From NCBI GenBank assembly GCA_050633885.1, contig JBOEHK010000006.1:364933-428932 (forward strand): a stretch of 64,000 bases of DNA, read 5' to 3'. How positions within the stretch are numbered: position 1 is the first letter of the stretch; the number at the start of each line of letters is the position of its first letter. Position numbers and translations under genes: made by a program. A model generated the notes under the pieces. That model was not told the origin of the DNA and did not search any database. It was given only the letters and a program-made list of their open reading frames with translations. Positions 17,500 through 26,015 of this stretch are shown in pieces. Source of the DNA: JAWSVE01 sp050633885. Lineage in GTDB: Bacteria; Pseudomonadota; Gammaproteobacteria; Pseudomonadales; Cellvibrionaceae.

Positions 17500-17709
17500 A
17501 ACTTTCAAAACCTCAAAATTTGTTCGATCTATTTTTTAGCTGTAATGAATTGTAAAAATAGCTTACTAGCTATCAACGCGATTCTCGCTCTAGTGATCTT
17601 TTACACTTATAATTTCAGCCCTCGACCAAATTATATTTTTCAAACCAATGATTCATTCGCTATAACCAGCAAGAATTCAACGAGGATCACCCACTACTCT
17701 GGAAACACA

Positions 17710-18432
17710 ATGTCTAGACGAGGAAATTTTTTAGCCGGCGCAAAATACTTAACCGAAGGCTTTCGGTTAATCACACACCCGCGCCTTCGCCTATTTATAT
17801 TAATTCCTGCTTTAATCAACCTAGTTTTTTTTATTATTTTCACCACTCTTTTCATCCAACGATTTGATAGCCTGCTAAATTATATGATGGATTGGCTGCC
17901 AGGCTTTTTAGAATTTTTAGCTTGGGTAGTTGGCATACTCATCGCTTTGTTTATTCTATTGATCTACGGCTACAGCTTCAGCGCTTTTACAAACTTGTTG
18001 GCGGCACCTTTTTATGGTGTATTGGCAGAAAGAACAGAAGATCTCATCACTGGGCAAACACCTGATAGTGAATCATTGGCGCAGTTAATCCCTAGAACTG
18101 TTTTTCGTGAACTAACAAAGTTTTGGTATTTCTTATGGCGAAGCCTTTTGATCCTTATCTTAACCTTTATCCCGCCTATTGGACCCATTATTGGAGCAGT
18201 CTGGGGAATGTGGTGCATGTCAATTCAATATGGTGACTACGCTGCTGATAACAACAAAATTTCTTTTTCTGAATTACGCTGGCGCTTAAGATCTAAATTA
18301 TTAACCGCTATGGGGTTTGGTGGAGCCGTTATGCTAGGAATGATGATACCCATTGTGAATATTATTGTTATGCCTGCTGCAGTGATTGGCGGAACACTAT
18401 TTTGGATGCAAGAACTACGATCAATTGAATGA
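17710..18432 (+). CDS. cysZ: CysZ-like sulfate permease
   Basis: CysZ is an inner-membrane protein that admits sulfate for cysteine synthesis. From the ATG at 17710 it has 240 residues (E. coli 253) and starts M-S-R-R-G-N-F-L-A-G-A-K-Y-L-T-E-G, typical of the family; GGAAA precedes the ATG. The frame is open 222 bases further upstream, but those residues do not look like CysZ. Several hydrophobic segments (about 30-50, 70-95, 155-175, 205-230) fit the family. No other sulfate-assimilation gene is next to it. Confidence 0.9.
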   Translation: MSRRGNFLAGAKYLTEGFRLITHPRLRLFILIPALINLVFFIIFTTLFIQRFDSLLNYMMDWLPGFLEFLAWVVGILIALFILLIYGYSFSAFTNLLAAPFYGVLAERTEDLITGQTPDSESLAQLIPRTVFRELTKFWYFLWRSLLILILTFIPPIGPIIGAVWGMWCMSIQYGDYAADNNKISFSELRWRLRSKLLTAMGFGGAVMLGMMIPIVNIIVMPAAVIGGTLFWMQELRSIE

Positions 18433-18625
18433 CGACTAAATGAGAACGCGTCTTCTCGACAGCTTTTTCTGACTTAAATCCGACTTATTTTTTTCTCTTT
18501 GTGACTTTTCTTTTTTTTCCTACGTCTATCTCACTTACAATGACGCAATGACGCTGAGATTTAAACAGCCCATCCATAATCTACAAACATAATCTACAAA
18601 ACAATGGTAGTACCGGGGAATATCT

Positions 18626-19216
18626 ATGAAAAAAACAACCGTTCTGTGTATATCTTTAGCATTTTTACTTGGCTTAATTGGCTGTGCATCAACAAATGAA
18701 GGTTCGCCAGCCGATAAAATGTGGATTGAAGGCCAAAAACAATCTGAAGAAGGGGAAAAGCTACAAATTAAAGGGCAAGAGCGAGTCAGCAAAGGTCAAA
18801 AACAAGTGAGAGATGGCGAAGCCATGGTTCAGCGAGGGACGCAATTAGTCGAACAAAGCCGCCAAGAATACCAAGTGCAATCACGCTCTGCAGGCAGCTC
18901 AATAAACCCTGAACAAATTTTATATGAGTCAAAGCAACTAGACAGAATTGCCAACCGCTGGAAAGATGGAAAAAATCTCATAAAAGACGGCAACAATCTG
19001 AAGGACAAAGGCAATACAAATATCCAAAAAGGTACTGGTGAGCTCAGCAAAGCGCGAAGCTTAATTGATTCAGGCCTATCAAAAATGACTAACAGTCAAA
19101 GATATCGACAAAACGAGACGCTTCAAGAAAATGCAACATCTTCTTCTATAGAAGAAGAAATCCAATCACAATTGCCCGGTATTGCCGATGAAACTGAACC
19201 GCTAGCGACGCCATAA
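18626..19216 (+). CDS. Lipoprotein with glycine-heptad repeats, function unknown
   Basis: The 196-residue product has a lipoprotein signal with lipobox L-I-G-C (Cys20), so it should be lipid-anchored in the envelope. The mature part contains two blocks (about 34-76 and 114-155) in which a glycine recurs nearly every seven residues after a charged residue, as in E-G-Q-K-Q-S-E, E-G-E-K-L-Q-I, K-G-Q-E-R-V-S and, later, D-G-K-N-L-I-K, D-G-N-N-L-K-D, K-G-N-T-N-I-Q. A Ser/Gln/Arg-rich linker joins them and the C-terminus is acidic. The pattern suggests a helical or coiled-coil rod, perhaps oligomeric. I do not recognise a named family. It follows cysZ by 193 bases. Confidence 0.75.
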   Translation: MKKTTVLCISLAFLLGLIGCASTNEGSPADKMWIEGQKQSEEGEKLQIKGQERVSKGQKQVRDGEAMVQRGTQLVEQSRQEYQVQSRSAGSSINPEQILYESKQLDRIANRWKDGKNLIKDGNNLKDKGNTNIQKGTGELSKARSLIDSGLSKMTNSQRYRQNETLQENATSSSIEEEIQSQLPGIADETEPLATP

Positions 19217-19250
19217 CAACTCCATACCAACTACATAGCAACTACATAAC

Positions 19251-19320
19251 GAGACATAACGAGACATAACGAGACATAACGAGACATAACGAGACATAAC
19301 GAGACATAACGAGACATAAA
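19251..19320 (+). repeat. Seven tandem copies of a 10-bp repeat
   Basis: The unit GAGACATAAC is repeated seven times without interruption; the last copy ends in A instead of C. The bases just before (ACTACATAGC, AACTACATAAC) are decayed versions of the same unit. The array lies between the lipoprotein stop and its terminator and does not code. Ten bases is close to one helical turn, so each copy presents the same face of the DNA. Copy number is likely to vary between strains. Confidence 0.9.
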
Positions 19321-19355
19321 AAAACCTGAATCACTAAAAGTCATTCAGGTTTTTA
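19321..19355. terminator. Bidirectional intrinsic terminator between the lipoprotein and rhlB
   Basis: AAAAACCTGAAT (19321-19332) pairs perfectly with ATTCAGGTTTTT (19344-19355) over an 11-base loop. The T-run on either strand allows termination of both convergent genes. Confidence 0.88.
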
Positions 19356-19386
19356 AACAACCGTTTAAAAGATAAAAATCTAACTG

Positions 19387-21087
19387 CTATCGATTACCGC
19401 CAGATCGACCACCGTCTCTATTTCCATGCGGCCTTCTTCCATTTCTATTTCCACCCGGCCGTCGTTGACGATTTTGCTTTGGCATTTCTACGTGAGGCGG
19501 TTCAGCTAAAAGTTCTTCTGGAGGTTGCGTGCACTTTAAATCAGTGCCGACTAAATCTTGTATAGGCATCAATCTAAACGCATCATCTTCACAGGCAAAA
19601 CTAATTGAAGTACCCGATCTTCCAGCACGCCCCGTTCTTCCTATACGATGAACATAATCTTCTGGCTCTTCTGGTAATGTTAAGTTCACAACATGGCTAA
19701 TGCCGTCGATGTGAATCCCTCTTCCTGCCACATCAGTTGCCACCAATACTTTTAATTTTCCAGCTTTAAACCCGTCGAGCGTTTTCACTCGTTGATTTTG
19801 ATTGACCTCACCCGATAATAAACCTGTCGCAAAGCCATGCGCTTTTAATTTTTCGTATAGATGGCGGCACTCATCGCGACGATTAGAAAACACAATTAAA
19901 CTTTCAACATCTTCTTGCTTAAGAATATTGTATAGCAAGGTATACTTTTCATCGGTAGCGGCTAAATAAACATATTGTGTAACGGTGTCTGTTGCCACGC
20001 TATCTGCTTGAATCTCCACGGTGACGGGATCAATGGTCCATTGGTCAACAAGATTTAAAATATCTTCCGTAAAGGTTGCAGAAAACAACAACGTTTGACG
20101 ATGCGTTTTCTTGGGCGTTTGCCCGATGATTCTTCGAATTTGAGGAATGAATCCCATATCCAGCATTCGATCAGCCTCATCGATGACGAGCACTTCTACT
20201 TGATCAAGATGAACATCTTGGTTTCCACAAAAATCTAATAGACGACCCGGTGTCGCCACTAAAATGTCTACCAAACGATTCTGCACATCACGCTGTTGTT
20301 TTTGATAATCCATTCCACCAACTAAGGCATGAACTTCCAAATCCGTGTATTTTGTTAACAGCTTTGCATCCTCAGCGATTTGTATCACCAACTCTCTTGT
20401 AGGCGCTAATATTAATGCTCTCGCTTCACCGGCATAACGTTTTTGCTCGAGGGGATTTTTAATCAAATCATCAATAATCGCTAAAAGAAAAGCCGCTGTT
20501 TTACCGGTACCGGTTTGTGCCTTTCCTACAACATCTTGGCTATTCAAGGCGTAAGGTAATGACTGCGCTTGAATGGGAGAACAATATTCAAATCCCAAAT
20601 CCGCAATGCCATGCATGACTTCATCAGGCAAATCTAAATCATGAAAACGCGTCTTCCCTTCAACAACAGGCACATTGAACTCTTTAATATCCCATGGCTT
20701 TTGGTTTTTGTGAGAAGGTGTTTGAGGAGAACTACTTTGTGGAAGAGGCGCTTCTTGGTTTTGATTCGTGTATTGGTTGGCGTTCTGGTTACTGCTTTGC
20801 GCTCGATTTCTATCGTTAGAGTTTCTATTGTTAGCATTTTTGCTATTAGAATTTCGGCTGCGAGTTCTATTGTTAGGGTTTCTATTACTAGAGCTTCTTG
20901 TTGATGAACCACGATTCGTAGACGAACCATTGCGATTCGAGGTCGTTCGTTCACCTGAAGATGAATTTGCTCTGGGTGCTGAAGAAGCTTGCCGCTTATC
21001 CCGAGAGGAATCATTTACTTTGCTTGTTTGAGAATTCTTATTTGAATTCTCTGATTGTGGTTTCTTTCCGAATAATCTACCTAACAA
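19387..21087 (-). CDS. rhlB: RhlB-type DEAD-box RNA helicase with long Asn/Ser/Arg-rich N-terminus
   Basis: RhlB unwinds RNA for the degradosome. The helicase core (about residues 145-500) has every motif: the Q motif near the F-E-Y-C-S-P-I-Q-A-Q segment, A-Q-T-G-T-G-K-T, P-T-R-E-L, D-E-A-D, S-A-T, and H-R-I-G-R-T-G-R-A-G. The sequence is closest in memory to pseudomonad RhlB. The start is a TTG at 21087 with AGGA seven bases upstream. Residues about 10-140 are low-complexity (Asn, Ser, Arg, Thr, Gln) and the C-terminus is an Arg/Gly/Asn tail, so the 566-residue protein is much longer than E. coli RhlB (421). Such tails often bind RNA or drive condensation. Confidence 0.9.
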   Translation of the reverse strand: MLGRLFGKKPQSENSNKNSQTSKVNDSSRDKRQASSAPRANSSSGERTTSNRNGSSTNRGSSTRSSSNRNPNNRTRSRNSNSKNANNRNSNDRNRAQSSNQNANQYTNQNQEAPLPQSSSPQTPSHKNQKPWDIKEFNVPVVEGKTRFHDLDLPDEVMHGIADLGFEYCSPIQAQSLPYALNSQDVVGKAQTGTGKTAAFLLAIIDDLIKNPLEQKRYAGEARALILAPTRELVIQIAEDAKLLTKYTDLEVHALVGGMDYQKQQRDVQNRLVDILVATPGRLLDFCGNQDVHLDQVEVLVIDEADRMLDMGFIPQIRRIIGQTPKKTHRQTLLFSATFTEDILNLVDQWTIDPVTVEIQADSVATDTVTQYVYLAATDEKYTLLYNILKQEDVESLIVFSNRRDECRHLYEKLKAHGFATGLLSGEVNQNQRVKTLDGFKAGKLKVLVATDVAGRGIHIDGISHVVNLTLPEEPEDYVHRIGRTGRAGRSGTSISFACEDDAFRLMPIQDLVGTDLKCTQPPEELLAEPPHVEMPKQNRQRRPGGNRNGRRPHGNRDGGRSGGNR

Positions 21088-21289
21088 AAATCCATCCTAT
21101 CGCAAAATGCCGGCTCAATAGGTCAGGATGCATAAAACAACCCTTGCTTCTCTAGCGAAAAGCTCATCACAACCCATCAAAAAACATTCTTAAGCGTCTA
21201 TTGAAGAAATAATGAACAAGTATACCACGCCATCAACATTCGTATACCTCACCATCACCTCATCTTCGGCCAAATGAAAAACTAATAGT

Positions 21290-21985
21290 CTAGCCGGAAG
21301 ACGTTAACCTTTTCGATAAAAAGTAATCGATACTGATAAATCGTCCTGCGCCAGTAAAAAGAAGCATTAAACACATGACAAAATATGTCGCCGCAAATTC
21401 GATTCCATTATTCAGAACAGCTATCCCTCCTCGTTCAAACAACCAATCGGTATTGCCATTTTCATTCAACAACGATCTCATTTTTGATAACCGATCTCCA
21501 ACCTCTCGACTGTTTTCTAAACTCTCATGAGCACCAGGAACACCAACCCAAGATAACACTCTTGCCGCACTGGTATCAGGATCACTCGGCGCAATTGCAA
21601 ACCAGCCGTTGTCCCAGTGTGCTGCAGTTGCGGCAATTATCATGGTAAACATCAGAGGTACGCTAACTAATCGCGTGGCAAAACCAAACAATAAAAACCA
21701 CCCTCCTAGAAATTCAACCCAAGCTGCTAGGAATGCCAACAACCCGGGAGCGGGTAAACCCAACCCCCAATCCGAATTTCCAAACCACAACACAATATTC
21801 GGATCAGGTAAAAAACCAGCGAAAAAGCTAACACCATCGACACCAAATTGTAATTTATTGTAACCAGCAATAATAAATATTGGCGCAAGGTATAGACGTA
21901 AAAGCAAAGGCCCTATGAAATCAATTTTTCTAAGTTGCTCAACAATTGAAAAATATAAATGAGATAAAACATGTGTAGCCTTCAT
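21290..21985 (-). CDS. DoxX family membrane protein
   Basis: The 231-residue protein has about four hydrophobic helices and the DoxX-typical start (R-L-Y-L-A-P-I-F-I-I-A-G-Y-N-K-L near 28-43) and W-V-E-F-L-G-G-W-x-L-L-F-G-F-A-T-R. DoxX proteins are small quinone-associated or redox-stress membrane proteins; the exact role varies. An extra polar loop (about 130-185) between helices is longer than in the shortest members. It stands alone, 202 bases before rhlB on the same strand. Two palindromes upstream of its start (22014-22047) suggest repressor control. Confidence 0.82.
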   Translation of the reverse strand: MKATHVLSHLYFSIVEQLRKIDFIGPLLLRLYLAPIFIIAGYNKLQFGVDGVSFFAGFLPDPNIVLWFGNSDWGLGLPAPGLLAFLAAWVEFLGGWFLLFGFATRLVSVPLMFTMIIAATAAHWDNGWFAIAPSDPDTSAARVLSWVGVPGAHESLENSREVGDRLSKMRSLLNENGNTDWLFERGGIAVLNNGIEFAATYFVMCLMLLFTGAGRFISIDYFLSKRLTSSG

Positions 21986-22013
21986 TCATCCTCCCCTTTC
22001 GACCAAGATTTAA

Positions 22014-22047
22014 CTTTATGTTACTAACATAAAGAACTAACTAGTTA
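22014..22047. promoter_or_regulatory. Operator-like palindromes upstream of the DoxX gene
   Basis: CTTTATGTTA (22014-22023) and TAACATAAAG (22025-22034) form a perfect 10-1-10 palindrome 29 bases upstream of the DoxX start codon. TAACTAGTTA, another perfect palindrome, lies at 22038-22047. Their position in the 389-base divergent gap between the DoxX and hydrolase genes fits a dimeric repressor site, for example MarR- or TetR-like. No regulator gene is adjacent. I saw nothing else definite in the rest of this gap. Confidence 0.5.
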
Positions 22048-22374
22048 CCGTCTTTACGCAAGATTTATCTTTTTAGTTACAAGCCGAGTAAAAAGTAATT
22101 GAGCAGGTTTAGCTCATATCTAATTGAATCTATAAATTTTTTTTACTCAGTTCTCATTTTCTAAATCCGCTTGCACATTATCCAACACGAAATTCCGGAT
22201 ACGATAAAAACTTGTATCTCAAGCCATTTAATATGTATGACATACAAGTGAAGATTGTCTTTGCGTGAATGACTATGGTCTCTTTTTATTCCGTAATCTT
22301 CATAGCGATGCAATAAAATTTTCGCTGCTTTTATTTCCCAAAATCATCGATTTAAAAAAAACAAGAGGTCGAAT

Positions 22375-23640
22375 ATGTCAACTTTTCAGAGGCAATATAA
22401 AAATAAATTGCTGCAATGTTTTTCTTTTTTAATTCTCGCCATGACAGGTTCCACACTGCATGCTCAATCCACTATTTTTTCAGCTGATTTCTCAAGTAGC
22501 TTAAATAGCTTTAATGAGAGTGGCCGTGTATACACATCTAGATCAGGGGTGACTTTGCGTGGTGGAAGCAACGACGGCAACATGACTTCACCTTCCATCG
22601 ACACTCAAGGCTACTCAGGTATTACCATTAGCTACACCAGAAGTACGGCAAGATTGAGTGGCAGTGAGTCTTTTTCTGCTGCCGTATCCTATAACGGTGC
22701 ATCATTTACGACTATTGAATCAACAAATAATGCTAACGGACGAGTTACCTATTCACTCCCTTCTGGATTTGAAGGTCAATCAACTCTTTATATTCGATTT
22801 GCTATCAACGGCAGTAGCTACTTTGACTCGACGATAATCAGCAATCTCGAAGTCATCGCTAACGGCGGAGGCTGTGAAGGTGATGAATGCTGTGAACCCG
22901 ACTGCGGTAACGGTGACGGAACGCTTCCACCCGTGAGTTCAGTATTTACTGATGGTCCATTTAGCGTGAGCATCCAAACATCAGCGGGACCAGGGCGAGG
23001 CTGGGTTGCTTATCCTTCTGACTTAGGTGCAAATGGTTTAACTCACCCCATTTTCGTTTGGGGTCCAGGAGCCGGAGCAGATCAAAGTGATTACGAATTT
23101 TTATTACGACGTTTAGCTTCTCACGGCTTTATCGTTTATTCAGAAGCATCCACTGGTGATGGTGATGAAATGTTAGATGCATTAAGTTGGCTTAATGATG
23201 AAAACTCCCGCTTATCAAGTCGCTTTTATCAAAAGCTTAACACTGAAAAAGTGGCTTTTGGTGGACATTCAAGGGGATCAATAGGTACTTTTGAAGTCGC
23301 TGACTACCCTCAATTATCTACGACTGTTCACGTTGCTGGCGGTTCATTTGATGGAAATGGGCCTGACAACTTAAGATATCCTGCCATTTACATTGGCGGC
23401 ACTGAAGACTTTGCGACACCTAATATCGAAAGAGATTACCAAACTACGGACGTCCCTGTATTTTTTACTGTCATGGACGGCGTTGATCATATCGCAGCAG
23501 CCAGAGAAGGTATGCCTGCTATTACAGCTTGGTTACGCTGGTATCTCGGCGACGAAATTTTTAGAAAACAAGAAGATTTTCTATCAAGATTCTGTACATT
23601 CTGCACCGGCGAATGGGAATCTCAATCAAAAAACTGGTAA
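22375..23640 (+). CDS. Secreted two-domain alpha/beta-hydrolase, cutinase/PETase-like
   Basis: The 421-residue protein has a Sec signal peptide (cut after about Ala30), an N-terminal beta-sandwich-like domain (about 33-160, carbohydrate-binding-module-like), a Cys/Gly linker (C167, C172, C173, C177) and a C-terminal alpha/beta-hydrolase. The probable triad is Ser299 in G-G-H-S-R-G, Asp345 in G-G-T-E-D-F-A-T-P and His372 in G-V-D-H-I. The L-L-R-R-L-A-S-H-G-F-I-V segment resembles PETase/cutinase and PAF-acetylhydrolase relatives of the dienelactone-hydrolase superfamily. A further Cys pair (C407, C410) ends the protein. The likely job is hydrolysis of an extracellular ester or polyester; the substrate is unknown. 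It is monocistronic. Confidence 0.8.
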   Translation: MSTFQRQYKNKLLQCFSFLILAMTGSTLHAQSTIFSADFSSSLNSFNESGRVYTSRSGVTLRGGSNDGNMTSPSIDTQGYSGITISYTRSTARLSGSESFSAAVSYNGASFTTIESTNNANGRVTYSLPSGFEGQSTLYIRFAINGSSYFDSTIISNLEVIANGGGCEGDECCEPDCGNGDGTLPPVSSVFTDGPFSVSIQTSAGPGRGWVAYPSDLGANGLTHPIFVWGPGAGADQSDYEFLLRRLASHGFIVYSEASTGDGDEMLDALSWLNDENSRLSSRFYQKLNTEKVAFGGHSRGSIGTFEVADYPQLSTTVHVAGGSFDGNGPDNLRYPAIYIGGTEDFATPNIERDYQTTDVPVFFTVMDGVDHIAAAREGMPAITAWLRWYLGDEIFRKQEDFLSRFCTFCTGEWESQSKNW

Positions 23641-23670
23641 GTGCATAGCCACACTAAAATAACACTAAAG

Positions 23671-23703
23671 GCAAATCAGGTGATCGCTTGGTTTGCTTTT
23701 TCT
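23671..23703 (+). terminator. Probable intrinsic terminator of the secreted hydrolase gene
   Basis: GCAAATC (23671-23677) pairs with GGTTTGC (23690-23696, one G-U) across a 12-base loop and is followed by TTTTTCT. The stem is short but the T-run is good. The remaining bases to uup show nothing further. Confidence 0.55.
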
Positions 23704-23932
23704 GCCCACACACAAAACCCTATCAAAATAATACCTTGATACCCCGCTATTAAAGCCCTCAACCTAAGCTTGCTAGAAAATTGAGTGCTTTTGAAAGCAA
23801 TTACTTATTCCTGTTATACCTACTTTATCAAAAGCTAAAAAACTATAAACTAGACAAGATATCGATTACTCGGTACAAAGCACATCTTTTAGAATTCCCA
23901 TACACATACTTAATATACAGAAGTTGAAGCCA

Positions 23933-25846
23933 ATGCCTTTGCTACGCCTCACAGACATACATCTCGCCTACGGCACCCATGTTCTTTTCGACGATATCAA
24001 CCTAACTATTGGAAAAAAACAGCGGTTTGGCTTGTTAGGACGAAATGGTGCAGGCAAATCAACGTTTATGAAACTACTGACAGGACAAATAAAAGCAGAC
24101 AGCGGAGAATATTGGTTACGTCCAAATAGTCGAGTCGCTTATCTCGATCAAGAATTACCCTCCGCTGACGACATCTCCATGTTTGATTTCGTTGCCCAAG
24201 GATTGGGGGATACAGGAAAATTACTTCAAGAATTTTATCGGTTATCACACAGTGATTTTTCTGATGCCGAGATGAAGCAACTGGAAATTGTTCAACAAAA
24301 AATTGAAGCCCTTGACGGCTGGTCATTTCAACAACGTATTGACTCAACTCTCACCCAATTAGGCTTATCTCCCGATGTAAAAATCAGTTCCCTTTCGGGT
24401 GGATGGCGAAGACGTGCGGCACTCGCACAAGCATTAGTGAGTGAACCCGAAATATTATTGCTTGATGAGCCGACCAACCATTTGGATATTCCAACCATTA
24501 ATTGGCTGGAAAGTATGTTGAAAGAGTTTCGCGGCACTATCGTGGTCATTACTCATGATAGAAACTTTTTACAGCAAATAGCGACAGATATTTTAGAGCT
24601 TGACCGAGGAAATTTACGCGCTTGGCATGGTGACTATCATGGCTTTTTACAAATGCGCGACCAACAACTTGCCGCCGAAGAAAAAGCCAATAGTGAGTTT
24701 GATAAAAAATTAGCAAGAGAAGAAGTCTGGATTCGACAAGGTATTAAGGCAAGACGTACCCGCAATGAAGGACGTGTTCGCGCATTAAAAGAAATGCGAT
24801 CTGAGCGGCAACAACGTCGTGTTCAGCAAGGCCAAGCCTCGATGAATCTCGAACAAGCAGATTCTTCAGGAAAAATAGTTGTAGAAGCTGAAGATATATG
24901 CAAATCCTACGACGGAAAAATGATTGTCCCTAATTTTTCCACGAAGATTCTACGTGGCGATCGCATTGGAATTATTGGTGCTAACGGCGCAGGAAAAACA
25001 ACTCTCTTAAAAATTCTATTAGGAGAACTCGAACCCGATACAGGAACAGTCAACGTAGGAACCAAATTAGAAGTCGCTTACTTTGACCAGTTGCGAAGCC
25101 AGTTAGATCCAGAAAAAACAGTCATTGATAATATTTCTGAAGGAAGAGATTTTATAGAAATCAATGGCAAGTCAAAACATGTCATTAGCTATTTACAAGA
25201 TTTTTTATTTCCACCTGACAGAACACGACAACCCGTCAAAGCATTATCGGGCGGCGAACAAAACCGACTTATTCTCGCTTACCTTTTTAGCAAGCCTGCA
25301 AACTTACTGGTACTCGACGAACCCACTAATGACCTCGACATGGAAACCCTAGAACTTTTAGAAGAAATTCTTTTAAATTTCACAGGCACTTTATTGCTTG
25401 TCAGTCATGACAGAGCCTTTATTGACAATGTCGTCACGAACATTATCGTGTTCGAAGGTAATGGCGAACTAAATGAATACGTCGGCTGTTATCAGGACTG
25501 GGTTGACCGAGGTGGGCAATTACTCGATCAAACAAGTAAAACAAAGGGTAAACAACCACCAAGCAATAAAAGCCAGAATAAGAATTCTGAAGATAACGCT
25601 TCTTTAGAAAAAAACAAACCGGCAGCAAAAAAACTTTCCTACAAAATGCAGCGTGAACTTGAACAACTGCCCTTACAAATAGAAAACACTGAAGAAACAC
25701 TAAAACAACTGGAAATAAAAACACTGGAAAAAGATTTTTACAGCCAAGATCAAGACCTTATTAATCTTACGCTCCAAGAAATGACTGACCTACAAAATAA
25801 ACTAACTGAATATTACGAACGCTGGGAAGAAATAGAAAACCAATAA
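23933..25846 (+). CDS. uup: ABC-F family ATPase Uup
   Basis: Uup is a soluble tandem ATP-binding-cassette protein of the ABC-F group that acts on ribosomes and affects transposon excision. From the ATG at 23933 it has 637 residues (E. coli 635); a TTG at 23924 would add three residues. Both cassettes are intact: Walker A G-R-N-G-A-G-K-S (about 35-42) and G-A-N-G-A-G-K-T (about 350), signatures L-S-G-G-W and L-S-G-G-E, and two L-D-E-P-T-N motifs. The interdomain linker R-Q-G-I-K-A-R-R-T-R-N-E-G-R is the Uup hallmark. The C-terminal 80 residues form the coiled-coil DNA-binding domain. Confidence 0.94.
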   Translation: MPLLRLTDIHLAYGTHVLFDDINLTIGKKQRFGLLGRNGAGKSTFMKLLTGQIKADSGEYWLRPNSRVAYLDQELPSADDISMFDFVAQGLGDTGKLLQEFYRLSHSDFSDAEMKQLEIVQQKIEALDGWSFQQRIDSTLTQLGLSPDVKISSLSGGWRRRAALAQALVSEPEILLLDEPTNHLDIPTINWLESMLKEFRGTIVVITHDRNFLQQIATDILELDRGNLRAWHGDYHGFLQMRDQQLAAEEKANSEFDKKLAREEVWIRQGIKARRTRNEGRVRALKEMRSERQQRRVQQGQASMNLEQADSSGKIVVEAEDICKSYDGKMIVPNFSTKILRGDRIGIIGANGAGKTTLLKILLGELEPDTGTVNVGTKLEVAYFDQLRSQLDPEKTVIDNISEGRDFIEINGKSKHVISYLQDFLFPPDRTRQPVKALSGGEQNRLILAYLFSKPANLLVLDEPTNDLDMETLELLEEILLNFTGTLLLVSHDRAFIDNVVTNIIVFEGNGELNEYVGCYQDWVDRGGQLLDQTSKTKGKQPPSNKSQNKNSEDNASLEKNKPAAKKLSYKMQRELEQLPLQIENTEETLKQLEIKTLEKDFYSQDQDLINLTLQEMTDLQNKLTEYYERWEEIENQ

Positions 25847-25918
25847 GAAAGAGCCCTATAAAAAACAAAGCTTTACAAACAAACCCTTACAAAAAAGTAA
25901 TGCTTATGCGAATACAGT

Positions 25919-25952
25919 CCGACTATGCCGTGATAAATTACGGGTTAGTCGG
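25919..25952 (+). other. Imperfect inverted repeat between uup and the TAXI gene
   Basis: CCGACTA (25919-25925) pairs with TAGTCGG (25946-25952) and the inner CCGT (25928-25931) with ACGG (25940-25943), separated by a 2x2 internal loop. There is no T-run afterwards. It could be an operator for the TAXI-TRAP genes or an RNA structure; this cannot be decided from sequence alone. Confidence 0.45.
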
Positions 25953-26015
25953 TATGATATCCATATCACAACCAATAATAATGAATAAAAAAACAACATA
26001 ATTGATAGGTTACTC

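Noticed and set aside
17488..17709. N-terminal extension of CysZ by 74 residues
   Set aside because: The extra residues overlap the upstream hairpin and do not resemble CysZ; the ATG at 17710 gives the family start and length.
19251..19320. CRISPR array
   Set aside because: The 10-bp units are directly adjacent with no spacers and no cas genes are near.
20634..21031. Open frames on both strands over the rhlB N-terminus
   Set aside because: They arise from the low-complexity Asn/Ser/Arg codons and are highly repetitive; the rhlB frame continues into a full helicase core.
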